DNA of 64,000 nt from Leifsonia sp. ALI-44-B (GCF_001984125.1 NZ_MTQL01000007.1:1302001-1366000), one strand, 5' to 3'. Shown: positions 48,552-60,584, counted from the stretch's first letter. Notes: generated by a model from the letters alone, not told the origin. Program-made: numbers and translations.

Positions 48552-49313
48552 ATGTCGACTCCGTCCGGCGAGCCCAACCGCTATCCCATCGTCCTCGCGG
48601 TCTTCGCGGCCATCACGTTCTTCGCCCTCGTCGTCTGCGCCTTCGGTTTCATCAGCCTCTTCACCAACCTCGAGGTCATCGACGAACCGGATGCCGGCCC
48701 GCTCGTCGGCCCGTCCATGGTCGCCTTCGCCCTGGCCACCGTCCTGATCTCGCTCCTCCGCCGGGCGGCCACCCTCCGCGCCCGCCCGACCCCGGGCGCG
48801 CAACCGCCTTCGACTCCCGACGCCCAGTCCTTCGACGCGCCGCCCTCTTCGTCTGCGGCCTCCGACGCCCGGCACTTCGGTGCGCCGCCCTCTTCGTCTC
48901 GGACTCCCGTCGCCCGGTCCTCCGACGCCCGGCACTTCGGTGTGCCGCTCTCCTCCTCTCCGGCTCCCGACACCCGGCCTTCGGACGCGCCGCCCTCTTC
49001 TCCCTCGAACCCGTCTCCGGCGGTCCCGCGCCCACCCGCCTCCGACCCCTCGCGCGTCCCGGTCGGATGGGCCGTCCTGACCGGTTTGGCCACCTACCTC
49101 GTCTACGCCCTCTCCGGCGCCGTCCTCTATGCGGCCACGACGGGCAGCATCCTCGCGGGTGTCATCTTCGCCCGCGACACGTTCCTCGGACCCTTCGCCC
49201 TCGCCGTGGCCGTAGCCGCGTTCGTCGTCGCGCTGGTGTTCGCGATCCTCGTGATCGTGGGTGGCGAACATCCGCGCCGCCCGCTCTGGCCGTGGGAACG
49301 GGATCGCGGGTAA
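48552..49313 (+). CDS. Four-helix membrane protein with SSS/DAR repeats
   Basis: A 253-residue protein of unknown family. Two helices near the start (VLAVFAAITFFALVVCAFGF and MVAFALATVLISLL) and two near the end (GWAVLTGLATYLVYALSGAV and FALAVAVAAFVVALVFAILV) flank a low-complexity loop with imperfect repeats of D-A-R-x-F-G-(A/V)-P-x-S-S-S. The basic end WPWERDRG faces the cytoplasm. Closely packed with both neighbours (9 and 3 bp gaps), so part of the same operon. A membrane accessory subunit is the best guess. Confidence 0.65.
   Translation: MSTPSGEPNRYPIVLAVFAAITFFALVVCAFGFISLFTNLEVIDEPDAGPLVGPSMVAFALATVLISLLRRAATLRARPTPGAQPPSTPDAQSFDAPPSSSAASDARHFGAPPSSSRTPVARSSDARHFGVPLSSSPAPDTRPSDAPPSSPSNPSPAVPRPPASDPSRVPVGWAVLTGLATYLVYALSGAVLYAATTGSILAGVIFARDTFLGPFALAVAVAAFVVALVFAILVIVGGEHPRRPLWPWERDRG
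48800..49010 (+). repeat. Imperfect tandem coding repeats of the loop region
   Basis: About four imperfect units of roughly 45 bp carry CGACGCCCGGCACTTCGG or variants, followed by CCGCCCTCTTCGTCT-like sequence, encoding DARHFGAPPSSS-type blocks. They lie within the gene at 48552. Confidence 0.7.
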
Positions 49314-49316
49314 CGT

Positions 49317-49973
49317 ATGGTCATGGACCGGTCGCTCGAGACGCGTGTCAGCCAGGCGGTGGACGCGTGGCTGAAGTGGTTGCCCCGCTGGCACCCGTCC
49401 ACGCACACGGGCCGCACGCGAGTGTGCCGCCGCTGTTTCGGTTCGCCCGTGATGGTGGCCGCGGGTCTCGACCACGATGTGCCGCATGCCGTGCAACACG
49501 GTCTCTCCACGCGCGTGAAGGCCATCGTCGATGACGTCGTCGACGACTACACCAACAAGAACCTGCCGCTCCTCCGCCACGAGCTCACCGAGGCCGAGCG
49601 GCGCAAGGCGGCCACCTATCGCCCCGAACACGGCCTCGAGCCCGAATACGACGGCCTCCCTCTCGACCCCGAGCCCGACCCTTCGGCCCCCTACCTCTTC
49701 ACCCTGGCGGGCCTCGCCGACCTCGACACACCGCAAGCCGCGCCGCCGCCACCTCCGCCCCCGCCACTGTCCGACGAGGAGAAGGTCGCCCTGCGCACCG
49801 AGATCCGCCTGGCCGACGAGTGCGCCATCCACGCCGGCAAACTGGTCTGCATCGCCATGGCCGAGCACCGTGGTCGGATCGAGCGCGCGGTCGCGATCTA
49901 CGTCGAACCGCAGGTCGCCGCGCTCCTCTCCGACCTGAGCCTCGAGCTCGACGCCCCGCCCTCGCAGTGGTGA
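49317..49973 (+). CDS. Small conserved protein with CRRC motif, unknown function
   Basis: A 218-residue soluble protein not recognised as a named family. The N-terminal half has a helix followed by VCRRCFGSPVMVAAG, where the C-x-x-C could bind metal, then GLSTRVKAIVDDVVDDY. A poly-Pro run (nine residues) links to a C-terminal helical part, LADECAIHAGKLVCIAMAEHRGRIERAV, that carries two more Cys. An alternative ATG lies two codons downstream (49323). The 3-bp gap to the upstream gene places it in the same transcript. Role in the secretion-like locus is unknown. Confidence 0.65.
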   Translation: MVMDRSLETRVSQAVDAWLKWLPRWHPSTHTGRTRVCRRCFGSPVMVAAGLDHDVPHAVQHGLSTRVKAIVDDVVDDYTNKNLPLLRHELTEAERRKAATYRPEHGLEPEYDGLPLDPEPDPSAPYLFTLAGLADLDTPQAAPPPPPPPPLSDEEKVALRTEIRLADECAIHAGKLVCIAMAEHRGRIERAVAIYVEPQVAALLSDLSLELDAPPSQW

Positions 49974-50044
49974 TGGATGTTCGAGCCACAGCCCGGCGTC
50001 ACTAAACTTCCAGCAACAACTCATTCCACATCCCGGGGGACACC

Positions 50045-51742
50045 ATGACGCAGCCGACCGACGACGACAACCGCCCCGAGCGCCCGCCGCTCCCGCCCGT
50101 CCCCCCGATGCCCGCGAACGGTGCTCCCGCCGCATCCGCCCCGGCTCAGCACCCCACACCCTCGGCACAGCACCCGCAGCAGCAGAACCCCGCCGAACAG
50201 CGTCCTGGCCAGCCGTTCCCCGCGCAGCCGGCCCAGCAGTACCCTGCCCAGCAGCCGACTCCCCAGCAGCCGACGCAGCAGTACCCCGCCCCGTCGGCCC
50301 CGCAGTACCCCGGGCAGCAGCCCGGCCAGCAGCAGTACCCTGCCCAGCAGTCGGGCCAACCGCAGCAGGGCCAGCCGCAGCAGGGCCAACAGCAGCCGAC
50401 GCAGCAGTGGCCCGCCCAGCCGGCCCAGCAATACCCCGCGCAGCAGCCCAGCCCGCAGCAGCCGACTCAGCAGTACCCTGCCCAGCCGACGCAGCAGTAC
50501 CCGGCGCAACCCACTCAGCAGCGCTCAGGGCAGCAGCCGCCGCAGAACTACGGCGCCCAGCAACCGACGACTCCTCAGCAATACCCGAACGCTCAGTCCC
50601 GCCCCGCCGCTCAGTCCCGCCCGGCCGCCCAGCAGCCCCCCGTCGCCCCGCAGCAGGGCACGCCCTACACCGGCCCCATCCCGCCGACCGGTTCCGGGCC
50701 GTCCAGCCGACCGGGCACCGACACCCCTCGCAAGAAGCGCCGCCGCGGCCCCATCATCGCCATCATCTCCTCCGTCGTCGTCCTCATCCTGCTCATCGCC
50801 GGCGGCATCGTCGGCTACTCCGTGGGCACCGCGGCGCACGCGCCGGAAAACCAGGTCACGGCCTACCTCGACGCCCTCGTCGACGGTGATGCCGCCGAGG
50901 CCCTGAAGCTGGCCGGAACGGAGGTCGACGCCGACGCGGATGTCCTGCTCACCAACAAGGCCTACGCCGAGGTCGCCGACCGCCCGTCCGCCTACGAGAT
51001 CGGCCGCACGACGACATCCGGCGACACCGCCACCGTCACCGCGACCATCACGCAGGGCGACGCCGAACTCACCGAAGAATTCACGCTGCAGAAAGACGGC
51101 AAGGATGCGATCTTCTTCGACAAGTGGGCGCTCGAGGAAGTGCCGCTCGGCACGATCACTGTCGGTATGACAGGCCCGTCAGCGGTTGCCCCCGCGGTCG
51201 TCGGTATCGCGATCCCCGAAGGAGCCGAGTCCCTGCGCGCACTCCCGGGCACCTACGAGGTCGGCCTGGCCGAGGACAACGAGTTCTACTCCGTCGAGGC
51301 CCAGCAGGTCACGGTCGAGGGCTTCACGGGCTCGGCGGCAGCGCCTTCGGCCGATCTCACGGTCGCGCTCACGGATGCGGGAACGCAGAAGGCCAACGAC
51401 GCGGTCAACTCCTGGCTGGACGCCTGCCAGGCATCCACCGAGTTCGATCCGGCCGGCTGCTCGTTCTACGCCACGGGCAAGAACCCCGCTTACACCTACA
51501 CGAACACGACGTGGACCCTCGACCCGCGGCCGACGTTCACCATCGGCGAGTGGAACGGCACGGGATACCGCGTGTCGACGGGTGCCACGGGCCAGGCCAA
51601 CCTGAAGGCCGATATCCGCGACAACGCGTCGGGTGCGACCGGCACGGCCACGGCGGGCCCGATCCCCGTGTTCGTGAACGGTGACATCACCGAGATCACG
51701 GCCGACGGAGCCACCTTCGTCTCGTCGATTTCGCGCGGCTGA
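50045..51742 (+). CDS. Gln/Pro-rich membrane-anchored protein with extracytoplasmic domain
   Basis: A 565-residue protein. Residues about 30-235 are a Q-Q-Y-P-A-Q type low-complexity region, followed by a basic KKRRRG, one transmembrane helix (PIIAIISSVVVLILLIAGGIVGYSVG, about 237-260) and a 300-residue exterior part containing two similar modules. The first (NQVTAYLDALVDGDAAEALKL) resembles NTF2-like/DUF4878 folds; the second has one Cys pair (WLDACQ and DPAGCSFY). Such Gln/Pro-rich leaders accompany other membrane proteins of actinobacterial secretion loci. It is the last gene before the str operon and ends in front of a small hairpin. Confidence 0.7.
   Translation: MTQPTDDDNRPERPPLPPVPPMPANGAPAASAPAQHPTPSAQHPQQQNPAEQRPGQPFPAQPAQQYPAQQPTPQQPTQQYPAPSAPQYPGQQPGQQQYPAQQSGQPQQGQPQQGQQQPTQQWPAQPAQQYPAQQPSPQQPTQQYPAQPTQQYPAQPTQQRSGQQPPQNYGAQQPTTPQQYPNAQSRPAAQSRPAAQQPPVAPQQGTPYTGPIPPTGSGPSSRPGTDTPRKKRRRGPIIAIISSVVVLILLIAGGIVGYSVGTAAHAPENQVTAYLDALVDGDAAEALKLAGTEVDADADVLLTNKAYAEVADRPSAYEIGRTTTSGDTATVTATITQGDAELTEEFTLQKDGKDAIFFDKWALEEVPLGTITVGMTGPSAVAPAVVGIAIPEGAESLRALPGTYEVGLAEDNEFYSVEAQQVTVEGFTGSAAAPSADLTVALTDAGTQKANDAVNSWLDACQASTEFDPAGCSFYATGKNPAYTYTNTTWTLDPRPTFTIGEWNGTGYRVSTGATGQANLKADIRDNASGATGTATAGPIPVFVNGDITEITADGATFVSSISRG
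50125..50640 (+). repeat. CAGCAG-type repeats encoding QQYPAQ
   Basis: Imperfect 18-36-bp units built from CAGCAGTACCC and CCCAGCAG encode repeated Q-Q-Y-P-A-Q-P-(T/A)-Q. They are purely coding and lie in the cytoplasmic leader of the gene at 50045. Confidence 0.8.
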
Positions 51743-51770
51743 GCGGGGCCTGGAGGGTTGTCCCTCCGGC

Positions 51771-51799
51771 TTGACCGCCCGACCCCCGCCGCGTAACAT
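51771..51799 (+). promoter_or_regulatory. Promoter of the str operon
   Basis: TTGACC at 51771-51776 and TAACAT at 51794-51799 with a 17-bp spacer, a strong SigA/HrdB-type promoter, lie about 240 bp upstream of rpsL. The long leader that follows contains no supported gene. A small hairpin (GGAGGG...CCCTCC at 51752-51767) just upstream may end the preceding operon. Confidence 0.75.
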
Positions 51800-52040
51800 T
51801 GCAGGGGTGTGCGCTTTGTCGTGCCATGAACCGTGCCCGAAAGGGTCTGCTCGGGTTCACATCTCTCACACATCGGGTCGGGTCGACCATCGACCAGCCC
51901 CCACGGCATATCCGTCGCCTACTGGCTGAGCCTTCTGCTCATCCTGACGGATCCAATCGAACTCAATGCTCCGAGCAATCGGCGCGTCGAATGCTAAAAG
52001 CACATTCGCTGTCACCGTGCAGCACAAACAAGGAGAAGTA

Positions 52041-52415
52041 GTGCCAACTATTCAGCAGTTGGTCCGGAAGGGTCGCACGCCGAAGGTCTCCAAGACCAAG
52101 GCTCCCGCCCTGAAGGCAAACCCGCAGCAGCGTGGCGTATGCACCCGTGTGTACACCACCACCCCCAAGAAGCCGAACTCGGCGATGCGCAAGGTCGCTC
52201 GTGTGAAGCTTTCCAACGGCACCGAGGTCACCGCCTACATCCCCGGTGAGGGCCACAACCTGCAGGAGCACTCCATGGTGCTCGTCCGCGGTGGTCGTGT
52301 GAAAGACCTCCCCGGTGTCCGTTACAAGATCGTTCGCGGCGCCCTCGACACGCAGGCCGTCAAGAACCGCAAGCAGGCTCGCAGCCGTTACGGCGCGAAG
52401 ATGGAGAAGAAGTAA
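52041..52415 (+). CDS. rpsL: Ribosomal protein S12
   Basis: A 124-residue protein with a GTG start after AAGGAGAAGTA. It takes part in decoding at the 30S A site. [15 protein letters not shown] and [24 protein letters not shown] carry the normal Lys at both streptomycin-resistance positions. The frame is open upstream, but the start is fixed by the ribosome site and by homologues starting [11 protein letters not shown]. The TAA overlaps the rpsG ATG by one base. Confidence 0.98.
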   Translation: MPTIQQLVRKGRTPKVSKTKAPALKANPQQRGVCTRVYTTTPKKPNSAMRKVARVKLSNGTEVTAYIPGEGHNLQEHSMVLVRGGRVKDLPGVRYKIVRGALDTQAVKNRKQARSRYGAKMEKK

Positions 52416-52885
52416 TGCCTCGTAAGGGTCCCGCTCCGAAGCGCCCCGTCGTCGCAGATCCCGTCTACGGCGCGCCGATCGTCTCCCAGCTCGTCAACAA
52501 GATCCTTGTTGACGGCAAGAAGGGCCTCGCCGAGCGCATCGTCTACGACGCGCTCTCCGGTGTCTCCACCAAGAACGGCCAGGACGCCGTCGTCACCTTG
52601 AAGAAGGCGCTCGACAACGTTCGCCCCACGCTCGAGGTCCGCTCGCGTCGTGTCGGTGGTTCCACCTACCAGGTGCCGGTCGAGGTCAAGCCTCACCGCG
52701 CCAACACGCTGGCCCTCCGTTGGCTCGTCAGCTACGCGAAGGGTCGTCGTGAGAAGACCATGACCGAGCGTCTGACCAACGAGATCCTCGACGCCTCCAA
52801 CGGCCTCGGTGCCGCTGTGAAGCGTCGTGAAGACACTCACAAGATGGCCGAGTCCAACAAGGCCTTCGCGCACTACCGCTGGTAA
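52415..52885 (+). CDS. rpsG: Ribosomal protein S7
   Basis: A 156-residue 30S head protein that binds the 3' domain of 16S rRNA and is the usual autogenous regulator of the str operon. [11 protein letters not shown] and [20 protein letters not shown] at the ends are typical. Translationally coupled to rpsL by a TAATG overlap. Confidence 0.98.
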   Translation: MPRKGPAPKRPVVADPVYGAPIVSQLVNKILVDGKKGLAERIVYDALSGVSTKNGQDAVVTLKKALDNVRPTLEVRSRRVGGSTYQVPVEVKPHRANTLALRWLVSYAKGRREKTMTERLTNEILDASNGLGAAVKRREDTHKMAESNKAFAHYRW

Positions 52886-52956
52886 ACCCCGGTTTACCGC
52901 ACGCTGGCATCTCGCATCCAGGCCGTCTTCGGTCTGGTCTGGTCGGGATGCCGGTG

Positions 52957-52979
52957 CCGGGGCCCTCATCGGGCCCCGG
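52957..52979 (+). other. Perfect GC hairpin between rpsG and fusA
   Basis: CCGGGGCCC and GGGCCCCGG around TCATC, a 9-bp perfect stem without a U tract in a 170-bp gap. It may attenuate or protect the message, letting fusA and rpsLG levels differ. Confidence 0.6.
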
Positions 52980-53055
52980 ACCCTCGCGGGCAACACCGCG
53001 CGGGAATCCGTGAGTAGCACTCACGGCACACACAACAACTTCCTGGAGGAACCCA

Positions 53056-55170
<2,115 letters not shown>

Positions 55171-55187
55171 CCTCACAGCCCCAATCG

Positions 55188-55216
55188 TTGACGGGCCCGG
55201 TCGCCGCCGGTGTATC
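55188..55216 (+). promoter_or_regulatory. Possible tuf promoter
   Basis: TTGACG at 55188-55193 and TGTATC at 55211-55216 with 17 bp between. The -10 is weak, but tuf genes often have their own promoter in addition to str read-through. Confidence 0.3.
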
Positions 55217-55319
55217 GGGCCCAGTCACGATCAAGTAACATAAGTACACAAATCCCGTAGAGAACCGAGCGCATTCCAGCGCCCGGGTTATTTACACCAA
55301 TGTCCTAGGGAGGACCATA

Positions 55320-56513
55320 GTGGCTAAGGCCAAGTTCGAGCGGACCAAGCCGCACGTCAACATCGGAACGATCGGTCACGTCGACCACGGCAAGACCACC
55401 CTCACCGCAGCTATCTCGAAGGTGCTCGCCGACAAGTTCCCGTCCGCGACCAACGTTCAGCGCGACTTCGCGTCGATCGACTCCGCTCCCGAAGAGCGTC
55501 AGCGCGGTATCACGATCAACATCTCGCACGTCGAGTACGAGACCGAGAAGCGCCACTACGCGCACGTTGACGCCCCGGGTCACGCTGACTACATCAAGAA
55601 CATGATCACCGGTGCCGCTCAGATGGATGGCGCGATCCTCGTTGTCGCCGCCACCGACGGCCCGATGGCTCAGACCCGTGAGCACGTTCTGCTCGCCAAG
55701 CAGGTCGGCGTTCCCTACCTGCTCGTCGCGCTGAACAAGTCCGACATGGTCGACGACGAAGAGATCCTCGAGCTCGTTGAGCTCGAGGTCCGCGAGCTGC
55801 TCTCGAGCCAGGACTTCGATGGCGACAACGCCCCCGTCGTTCGCGTCTCGGGCCTCAAGGCTCTCGAAGGCGACGAGAAGTGGGTCGACGCAATCGTCGA
55901 GCTCATGAACGCTGTCGACGAGTCCATCCCCGACCCGGTGCGCGACAAGGACAAGCCGTTCTTGATGCCCATCGAGGACGTCTTCACGATCACCGGTCGT
56001 GGAACCGTCGTTACGGGCCGCGCCGAGCGTGGAACCCTCGCGATCAACTCCGAGGTCGAGATCGTCGGCATCCGCCCGACGCAGAAGACCATCGTCACGG
56101 GTATCGAGATGTTCCACAAGCAGCTCGACGAGGCATGGGCCGGCGAGAACTGTGGTCTCCTGCTTCGCGGCACCAAGCGCGAAGACGTTGAGCGCGGCCA
56201 GGTCGTCGTCAAGCCGGGTTCGGTCACGCCGCACACCCAGTTCGAGGGCACCGCATACATCCTGTCCAAGGATGAGGGTGGGCGTCACAACCCGTTCTAC
56301 GCGAACTACCGTCCGCAGTTCTACTTCCGCACCACCGACGTCACCGGCGTCATCACGCTGCCCGAGGGCACCGAGATGGTCATGCCTGGCGACACCACCG
56401 AAATGACCGTTGAGCTGATTCAGCCCATCGCCATGGAAGAGGGCCTCGGCTTCGCGATCCGTGAGGGTGGCCGCACCGTTGGTGCCGGTACCGTCACGAA
56501 CATCCTGAAGTAG
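55320..56513 (+). CDS. tuf: Elongation factor Tu
   Basis: A 397-residue GTPase that delivers aminoacyl-tRNA. GTG start with AGGGAGGACC upstream. G1 [12 protein letters not shown]3 DAPGHADY and G4 NKSD are intact; the Ser in NKSD replaces the NKCD of E. coli, a normal variant. A strong terminator follows. One tuf gene is seen in this window. Confidence 0.98.
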   Translation: MAKAKFERTKPHVNIGTIGHVDHGKTTLTAAISKVLADKFPSATNVQRDFASIDSAPEERQRGITINISHVEYETEKRHYAHVDAPGHADYIKNMITGAAQMDGAILVVAATDGPMAQTREHVLLAKQVGVPYLLVALNKSDMVDDEEILELVELEVRELLSSQDFDGDNAPVVRVSGLKALEGDEKWVDAIVELMNAVDESIPDPVRDKDKPFLMPIEDVFTITGRGTVVTGRAERGTLAINSEVEIVGIRPTQKTIVTGIEMFHKQLDEAWAGENCGLLLRGTKREDVERGQVVVKPGSVTPHTQFEGTAYILSKDEGGRHNPFYANYRPQFYFRTTDVTGVITLPEGTEMVMPGDTTEMTVELIQPIAMEEGLGFAIREGGRTVGAGTVTNILK

Positions 56514-56543
56514 TTCCTCGCAGCTCAGCTGCATTGCTTCACC

Positions 56544-56582
56544 GGCGCTGCCCGGGTCTTCGGATCCGGGCAGCGCTTTTTT
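56544..56582 (+). terminator. Intrinsic terminator after tuf
   Basis: GCGCTGCCCGG pairs with CCGGGCAGCGC around a GTCTTCGGAT loop, followed by TTTTTT. It ends the str operon. Confidence 0.93.
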
Positions 56583-57023
56583 CATGCCGGGGGAGTGCTC
56601 CGAGCATCCGGTTTCCGGCGGCCCGCGAACCCGGGCGGGCGAGGGTCGGATGCGCGACACGCCCGGGTTGCATCGATGCCAAACATCTGTCAGACTCTTC
56701 TAGTTGAGAACTTCCGGCTACCCGTGTGCGTTCATTCGCCCGAGAGCTTCGGAATCACTGCCAGGCTGTGCATAGACCTCGTCTAGGCCGCAGGCAGCAC
56801 AACACACACTTAAACGAATCCCCTTCTCAGTCGCGTTTATTCGCGCCTTTCTGTGTGATGCGTCCGCTGGTGCGGAATGCGGCACAGATCGGGTGAAGAG
56901 GTGCAGGGCAAGACTTGACAGATGAACAGTGGTGCGACACCAGGAGTGCCCGGCGTATTACTACGCCACGAAGCGCGTCCAATGCGATAAAACGTATGAC
57001 GCTTAAAAGAGAGTGAGTCACAC
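56583..57023 (+). promoter_or_regulatory. Gene-free S10-operon leader region
   Basis: About 440 bp hold no supported gene. TTGACA at 56915-56920 is a perfect -35 without a clear -10 at normal spacing; TGCGAC at 56933-56938 and TATTAC at 56956-56961 are spaced by 17 bp. GGCGTA and TACGCC around TTAC at 56952-56967 form a 6-bp hairpin that could be part of an S10 leader. The region becomes AT-richer towards rpsJ, as for a promoter zone. Confidence 0.4.
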
Positions 57024-57332
57024 ATGGCGGGACAAAAGATCCGCATTCGACTTAAGTCGTATGACCACGAGGTCATCGACACCTCGGCGCGAAAGATCGT
57101 CGACACGGTAACCCGTGCAGGTGCAACCGTCGTCGGCCCCGTGCCGCTTCCGACGGAGAAGAACGTGGTGTGTGTCATCCGTTCGCCGCACAAGTACAAA
57201 GACAGCCGCGAGCACTTCGAGATGCGCACGCACAAGCGCCTCATCGACATCATCGACCCGACGCCCAAGGCCGTCGACTCGCTCATGCGACTCGACCTCC
57301 CCGCGGACGTCAACATCGAGATCAAGCTCTGA
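57024..57332 (+). CDS. rpsJ: Ribosomal protein S10
   Basis: A 102-residue 30S protein, first gene of the S10 operon. [19 protein letters not shown] and [11 protein letters not shown] are characteristic. It starts after AAAGAGAGTGAG and runs to rplC with a 22-bp gap. Confidence 0.98.
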   Translation: MAGQKIRIRLKSYDHEVIDTSARKIVDTVTRAGATVVGPVPLPTEKNVVCVIRSPHKYKDSREHFEMRTHKRLIDIIDPTPKAVDSLMRLDLPADVNIEIKL

Positions 57333-57354
57333 GCCGGCGAGGACAAGGGAAACT

Positions 57355-58011
57355 ATGTCTACGACTAACAAGACCACCAAGGGTCTGCTCGGCAAGAAGC
57401 TCGGCATGACCCAGGTTTGGGACGAGAACAACAAGCTTGTTCCCGTGACCGTCATCGAAATCACCCCGAACGTCGTCACCCAGGTTCGCACCCCCGAGGT
57501 CGATGGTTACGACGCCGTTCAGATCGCCTACGGCCAGATCGACCCGCGCAAGGTCAACAAGCCCGACGCCGGTCACTTCGACAAGGCAGGCGTCACGCCT
57601 CGCCGCCACGTCACCGAGGTCCGCACCGCGGATGCCGGCGACTACTCGCTCGGTCAGGAACTCACTGTCGACGCCACGTTCGAAGCCGGCCAGAAGGTCG
57701 ACGTCGTCGGAACGTCCAAGGGTAAGGGTTTCGCCGGTGTCATGAAGCGTCACAACTTCAAGGGTGTCTCCGCTTCGCACGGTGCCCACCGCAACCACCG
57801 TAAGCCCGGTTCCATCGGTGCTTCCTCGACCCCCAGCCGTGTCTTCAAGGGCATGCGCATGGCCGGACGCATGGGTGGTGAGCGCGTGACCGTGCTCAAC
57901 CTCCGCGTTCACTCGGTCGACGCCGAGAAGGGCCTGCTGCTGGTCAAGGGTGCCGTTCCCGGCGCTCGCGGCCGCATCGTTTTCGTCCGCAACGCAGTGA
58001 AGGGAGCGTAG
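57355..58011 (+). CDS. rplC: Ribosomal protein L3
   Basis: A 218-residue 50S assembly protein. [16 protein letters not shown] at the start and [21 protein letters not shown] in the loop that reaches the peptidyl-transferase centre are normal. The ATG at 57355 is used; earlier in-frame starts run inside rpsJ. Confidence 0.98.
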   Translation: MSTTNKTTKGLLGKKLGMTQVWDENNKLVPVTVIEITPNVVTQVRTPEVDGYDAVQIAYGQIDPRKVNKPDAGHFDKAGVTPRRHVTEVRTADAGDYSLGQELTVDATFEAGQKVDVVGTSKGKGFAGVMKRHNFKGVSASHGAHRNHRKPGSIGASSTPSRVFKGMRMAGRMGGERVTVLNLRVHSVDAEKGLLLVKGAVPGARGRIVFVRNAVKGA

Positions 58012-58016
58012 CCTCC

Positions 58017-58706
58017 ATGTCTACCTCACTCGACGTTATCGACACCCAGGGTAAGAAGACCGGTTCGGTCGACCTTCCCGACGAGGTGTTCGACGTTCAG
58101 ACCAACATCCCCCTCATCCACCAGGTCGTTGTCGCGCAGCTCGCTGCCGCCCGTCAGGGAACGCACAAGACCAAGAACCGTGGAGAGGTTTCGGGCGCCG
58201 GCCGCAAGCCGTTCAAGCAGAAGGGAACCGGTCGCGCTCGTCAGGGCTCGATCCGTGCCCCTCAGATGACCGGCGGTGGCATCGTCCACGGACCGACTCC
58301 GCGCAACTACTCGCAGCGCACCCCCAAGAAGATGATCGCCGCCGCCCTGCGCGGAGCGCTCTCCGACCGGGCCCGCGGTGGCCGTCTGCACGTCGTCGAG
58401 ACCCTCGCGGTGTCGACCGAGCGTGTCACCAAGGCTGCAGCCGAGTACCTGGCGACCATCGCCTCCTCGAAGCACGTGCTCATCGTTATCGAGCGCGGCG
58501 ACGAGGCGAGCCTGCTCGCCGTCCGCAACATCCCCACCGTTCACGTTCTGGAATACGACCAGCTGAACGCCTACGACGTGCTCGTGTCCGACGACATCGT
58601 CTTCACCAAGGCCGCCTACGACGCTTTCGTCGCCGGTCCTGTTGTGGGCAAGTCCGTCACCGCATCGGCTTCGTCGGCTGACGTTACTGAGGAGGTCTCG
58701 GCATGA
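58017..58706 (+). CDS. rplD: Ribosomal protein L4
   Basis: A 229-residue 50S protein lining the exit tunnel. The loop [20 protein letters not shown] is normal. In other bacteria L4 represses the S10 operon. It overlaps rplW by 4 bp (ATGA). Confidence 0.98.
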   Translation: MSTSLDVIDTQGKKTGSVDLPDEVFDVQTNIPLIHQVVVAQLAAARQGTHKTKNRGEVSGAGRKPFKQKGTGRARQGSIRAPQMTGGGIVHGPTPRNYSQRTPKKMIAAALRGALSDRARGGRLHVVETLAVSTERVTKAAAEYLATIASSKHVLIVIERGDEASLLAVRNIPTVHVLEYDQLNAYDVLVSDDIVFTKAAYDAFVAGPVVGKSVTASASSADVTEEVSA

Positions 58707-59002
58707 CCGCGATCAACAAAGACCCCCGCGACATCATCATCGCCCCGGTGATCTCCGAGAAGAGCTACGGCCTGATCGACGAGGGAAAGTACACCTTCGT
58801 GGTTGACCCCCGCTCGAACAAGACCGAGATCAAGCTCGCCATCGAGAAGATCTTCAAGGTCGAGGTTGCGTCCATCAACACCCTGAACCGTCAGGGCAAG
58901 ACCCGCCGTACCAAGTTCGGTCTCGGCAAGCGCAAGGACACGAAGCGTGCGATCGTCACGCTGAAGTCCGGTTCCATCGACATCTTCACGGCAGTCGGCT
59001 AA
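58703..59002 (+). CDS. rplW: Ribosomal protein L23
   Basis: A 99-residue exit-site protein that binds trigger factor and SRP in other bacteria. [19 protein letters not shown] and [20 protein letters not shown] are typical. Coupled to rplD by a start/stop overlap. Confidence 0.98.
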   Translation: MTAINKDPRDIIIAPVISEKSYGLIDEGKYTFVVDPRSNKTEIKLAIEKIFKVEVASINTLNRQGKTRRTKFGLGKRKDTKRAIVTLKSGSIDIFTAVG

Positions 59003-59029
59003 GACGACCGGGATTAGAGGAAATTAGAC

Positions 59030-59866
59030 ATGGCTATTCGTAAGTACAAGCCCACGACCCCCGGTCGTCGTGGATCGAGCGTTTCCGATTTCGCAGAAAT
59101 CACGCGCTCGACCCCGGAGAAGTCGCTTCTGCGTCCGCTCTCCAAAACCGGTGGCCGCAACAACCAGGGCCGCATCACGACCCGTCACATCGGTGGTGGC
59201 CACAAGCGCCAGTACCGCGTCATCGACTTCCGTCGCAATGACAAAGACGGCGTGAACGCCAAGGTTGCTCACATCGAGTACGACCCCAACCGCACGGCTC
59301 GTATCGCGCTTCTCCACTTCGTGGACGGCACCAAGCGTTACATCCTTGCGCCCAACAAGCTCAAGCAGGGCGACATCATCGAGTCCGGCTCGGGTGCTGA
59401 CATCAAGCCGGGTAACAACCTGCCCTTGAAGAACATCCCGACCGGTACCGTGATTCACGCCATCGAGCTGAAGCCGGGCGGCGGCGCCAAGATGGCCCGT
59501 TCCGCCGGTGCCTCGGTTCGTCTCGTCGCCAAGGATGGCCCCTACGCGCAGCTCCGTCTGCCGTCCGGTGAAATCCGCAACGTCGACGCACGCTGCCGCG
59601 CCACCATCGGCGAGGTCGGCAACGCCGAGCAGTCCAACATCAACTGGGGTAAGGCCGGCCGTAACCGCTGGAAGGGCATCCGCCCGACCGTGCGTGGTGT
59701 CGCCATGAACCCGGTCGACCACCCCCACGGTGGTGGTGAGGGTAAGACCTCCGGTGGACGTCACCCGGTCAGCCCTTGGGGCCAAAAAGAGGGTCGCACC
59801 CGCCACCCCAACAAGGAAAGCGACAAGCTCATCGTTCGTCGCCGTAACGTCGGCAAGAAGCGCTAG
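59030..59866 (+). CDS. rplB: Ribosomal protein L2
   Basis: A 278-residue 50S protein. [34 protein letters not shown] and the C-terminal [21 protein letters not shown] with the conserved His are present. The ribosome site is GAGGAAATTAG. Confidence 0.98.
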   Translation: MAIRKYKPTTPGRRGSSVSDFAEITRSTPEKSLLRPLSKTGGRNNQGRITTRHIGGGHKRQYRVIDFRRNDKDGVNAKVAHIEYDPNRTARIALLHFVDGTKRYILAPNKLKQGDIIESGSGADIKPGNNLPLKNIPTGTVIHAIELKPGGGAKMARSAGASVRLVAKDGPYAQLRLPSGEIRNVDARCRATIGEVGNAEQSNINWGKAGRNRWKGIRPTVRGVAMNPVDHPHGGGEGKTSGGRHPVSPWGQKEGRTRHPNKESDKLIVRRRNVGKKR

Positions 59867-59881
59867 TAGGAGTTGTAGAAG

Positions 59882-60163
59882 ATGCCACGCAGTCTCAAGA
59901 AGGGCCCCTTCGTTGATGACCACCTGCTCCGCAAGGTAGTTACGGCGAACGAAGCCAACAACAAGAACGTGATCAAGACCTGGTCGCGCCGCTCGATGAT
60001 CATCCCCGCCATGCTGGGACACACCATCGCGGTGCACGACGGTCGCAAGCACATCCCGGTGTTCGTCACCGAGAGCATGGTGGGCCACAAGCTCGGCGAG
60101 TTTGCCCCCACCCGCACCTTCCGTGGACACGTGAAGGACGACAAGAAGGGCCGCCGCCGCTAA
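59882..60163 (+). CDS. rpsS: Ribosomal protein S19
   Basis: A 93-residue 30S head protein: [15 protein letters not shown] and [16 protein letters not shown] are standard. It follows rplB after 15 bp containing AGGAGTTG. Confidence 0.98.
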   Translation: MPRSLKKGPFVDDHLLRKVVTANEANNKNVIKTWSRRSMIIPAMLGHTIAVHDGRKHIPVFVTESMVGHKLGEFAPTRTFRGHVKDDKKGRRR

Positions 60164-60188
60164 GCGGTGGTGTGAAGGAGGAAGAGAA

Positions 60189-60584
60189 ATGGTGGAGTCA
60201 ATCGCACGTGTGCGACACATCCGCGTCACCCCCCAAAAGGCTCGTCGCGTCATCAACCTGATCCGTGGCCGCCAGGCGCAGGAAGCACTGGCCATCCTGA
60301 AGTTCGCCCCTCAGGGCGCTTCGGAGCCCGTGTACAAGTTGGTCGCGTCGGCTATCGCGAATGCTCGCGTCAAGGCCGATGCCTCGAACACCTACCTGGA
60401 CGAGCAGGACCTCTACGTGGCCCGTGTATTCGTTGATGAGGGTACGACCCTCAAGCGTTTCCAGCCCCGTGCCCAGGGTCGTGCTTTCCGCATCAACAAG
60501 CGCACCAGCCACATCACCGTCGTGCTCGCCACGCCGGATGAGACCGTTGCTGCCGCTGGCACGAAGAAGAAGGTGAGCAAGTAA
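60189..60584 (+). CDS. rplV: Ribosomal protein L22
   Basis: A 131-residue exit-tunnel protein. [16 protein letters not shown] and the hairpin loop [20 protein letters not shown] are normal. Its stop overlaps the rpsC start (TAATG). Confidence 0.98.
   Translation: MVESIARVRHIRVTPQKARRVINLIRGRQAQEALAILKFAPQGASEPVYKLVASAIANARVKADASNTYLDEQDLYVARVFVDEGTTLKRFQPRAQGRAFRINKRTSHITVVLATPDETVAAAGTKKKVSK

Noticed and set aside
23331-51742. Recognisable EccB, EccD, EccE or MycP genes in the secretion-like locus
   Set aside because: No subtilisin-type Asp/His/Ser motifs, no 11-helix EccD-like protein and no EccB-like protein were found; the membrane proteins present have other plans.
56595-56786. A 63-codon frame in the tuf-rpsJ gap
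   Set aside because: No ribosome site, composition not gene-like, and no homology recognised; the region looks regulatory.
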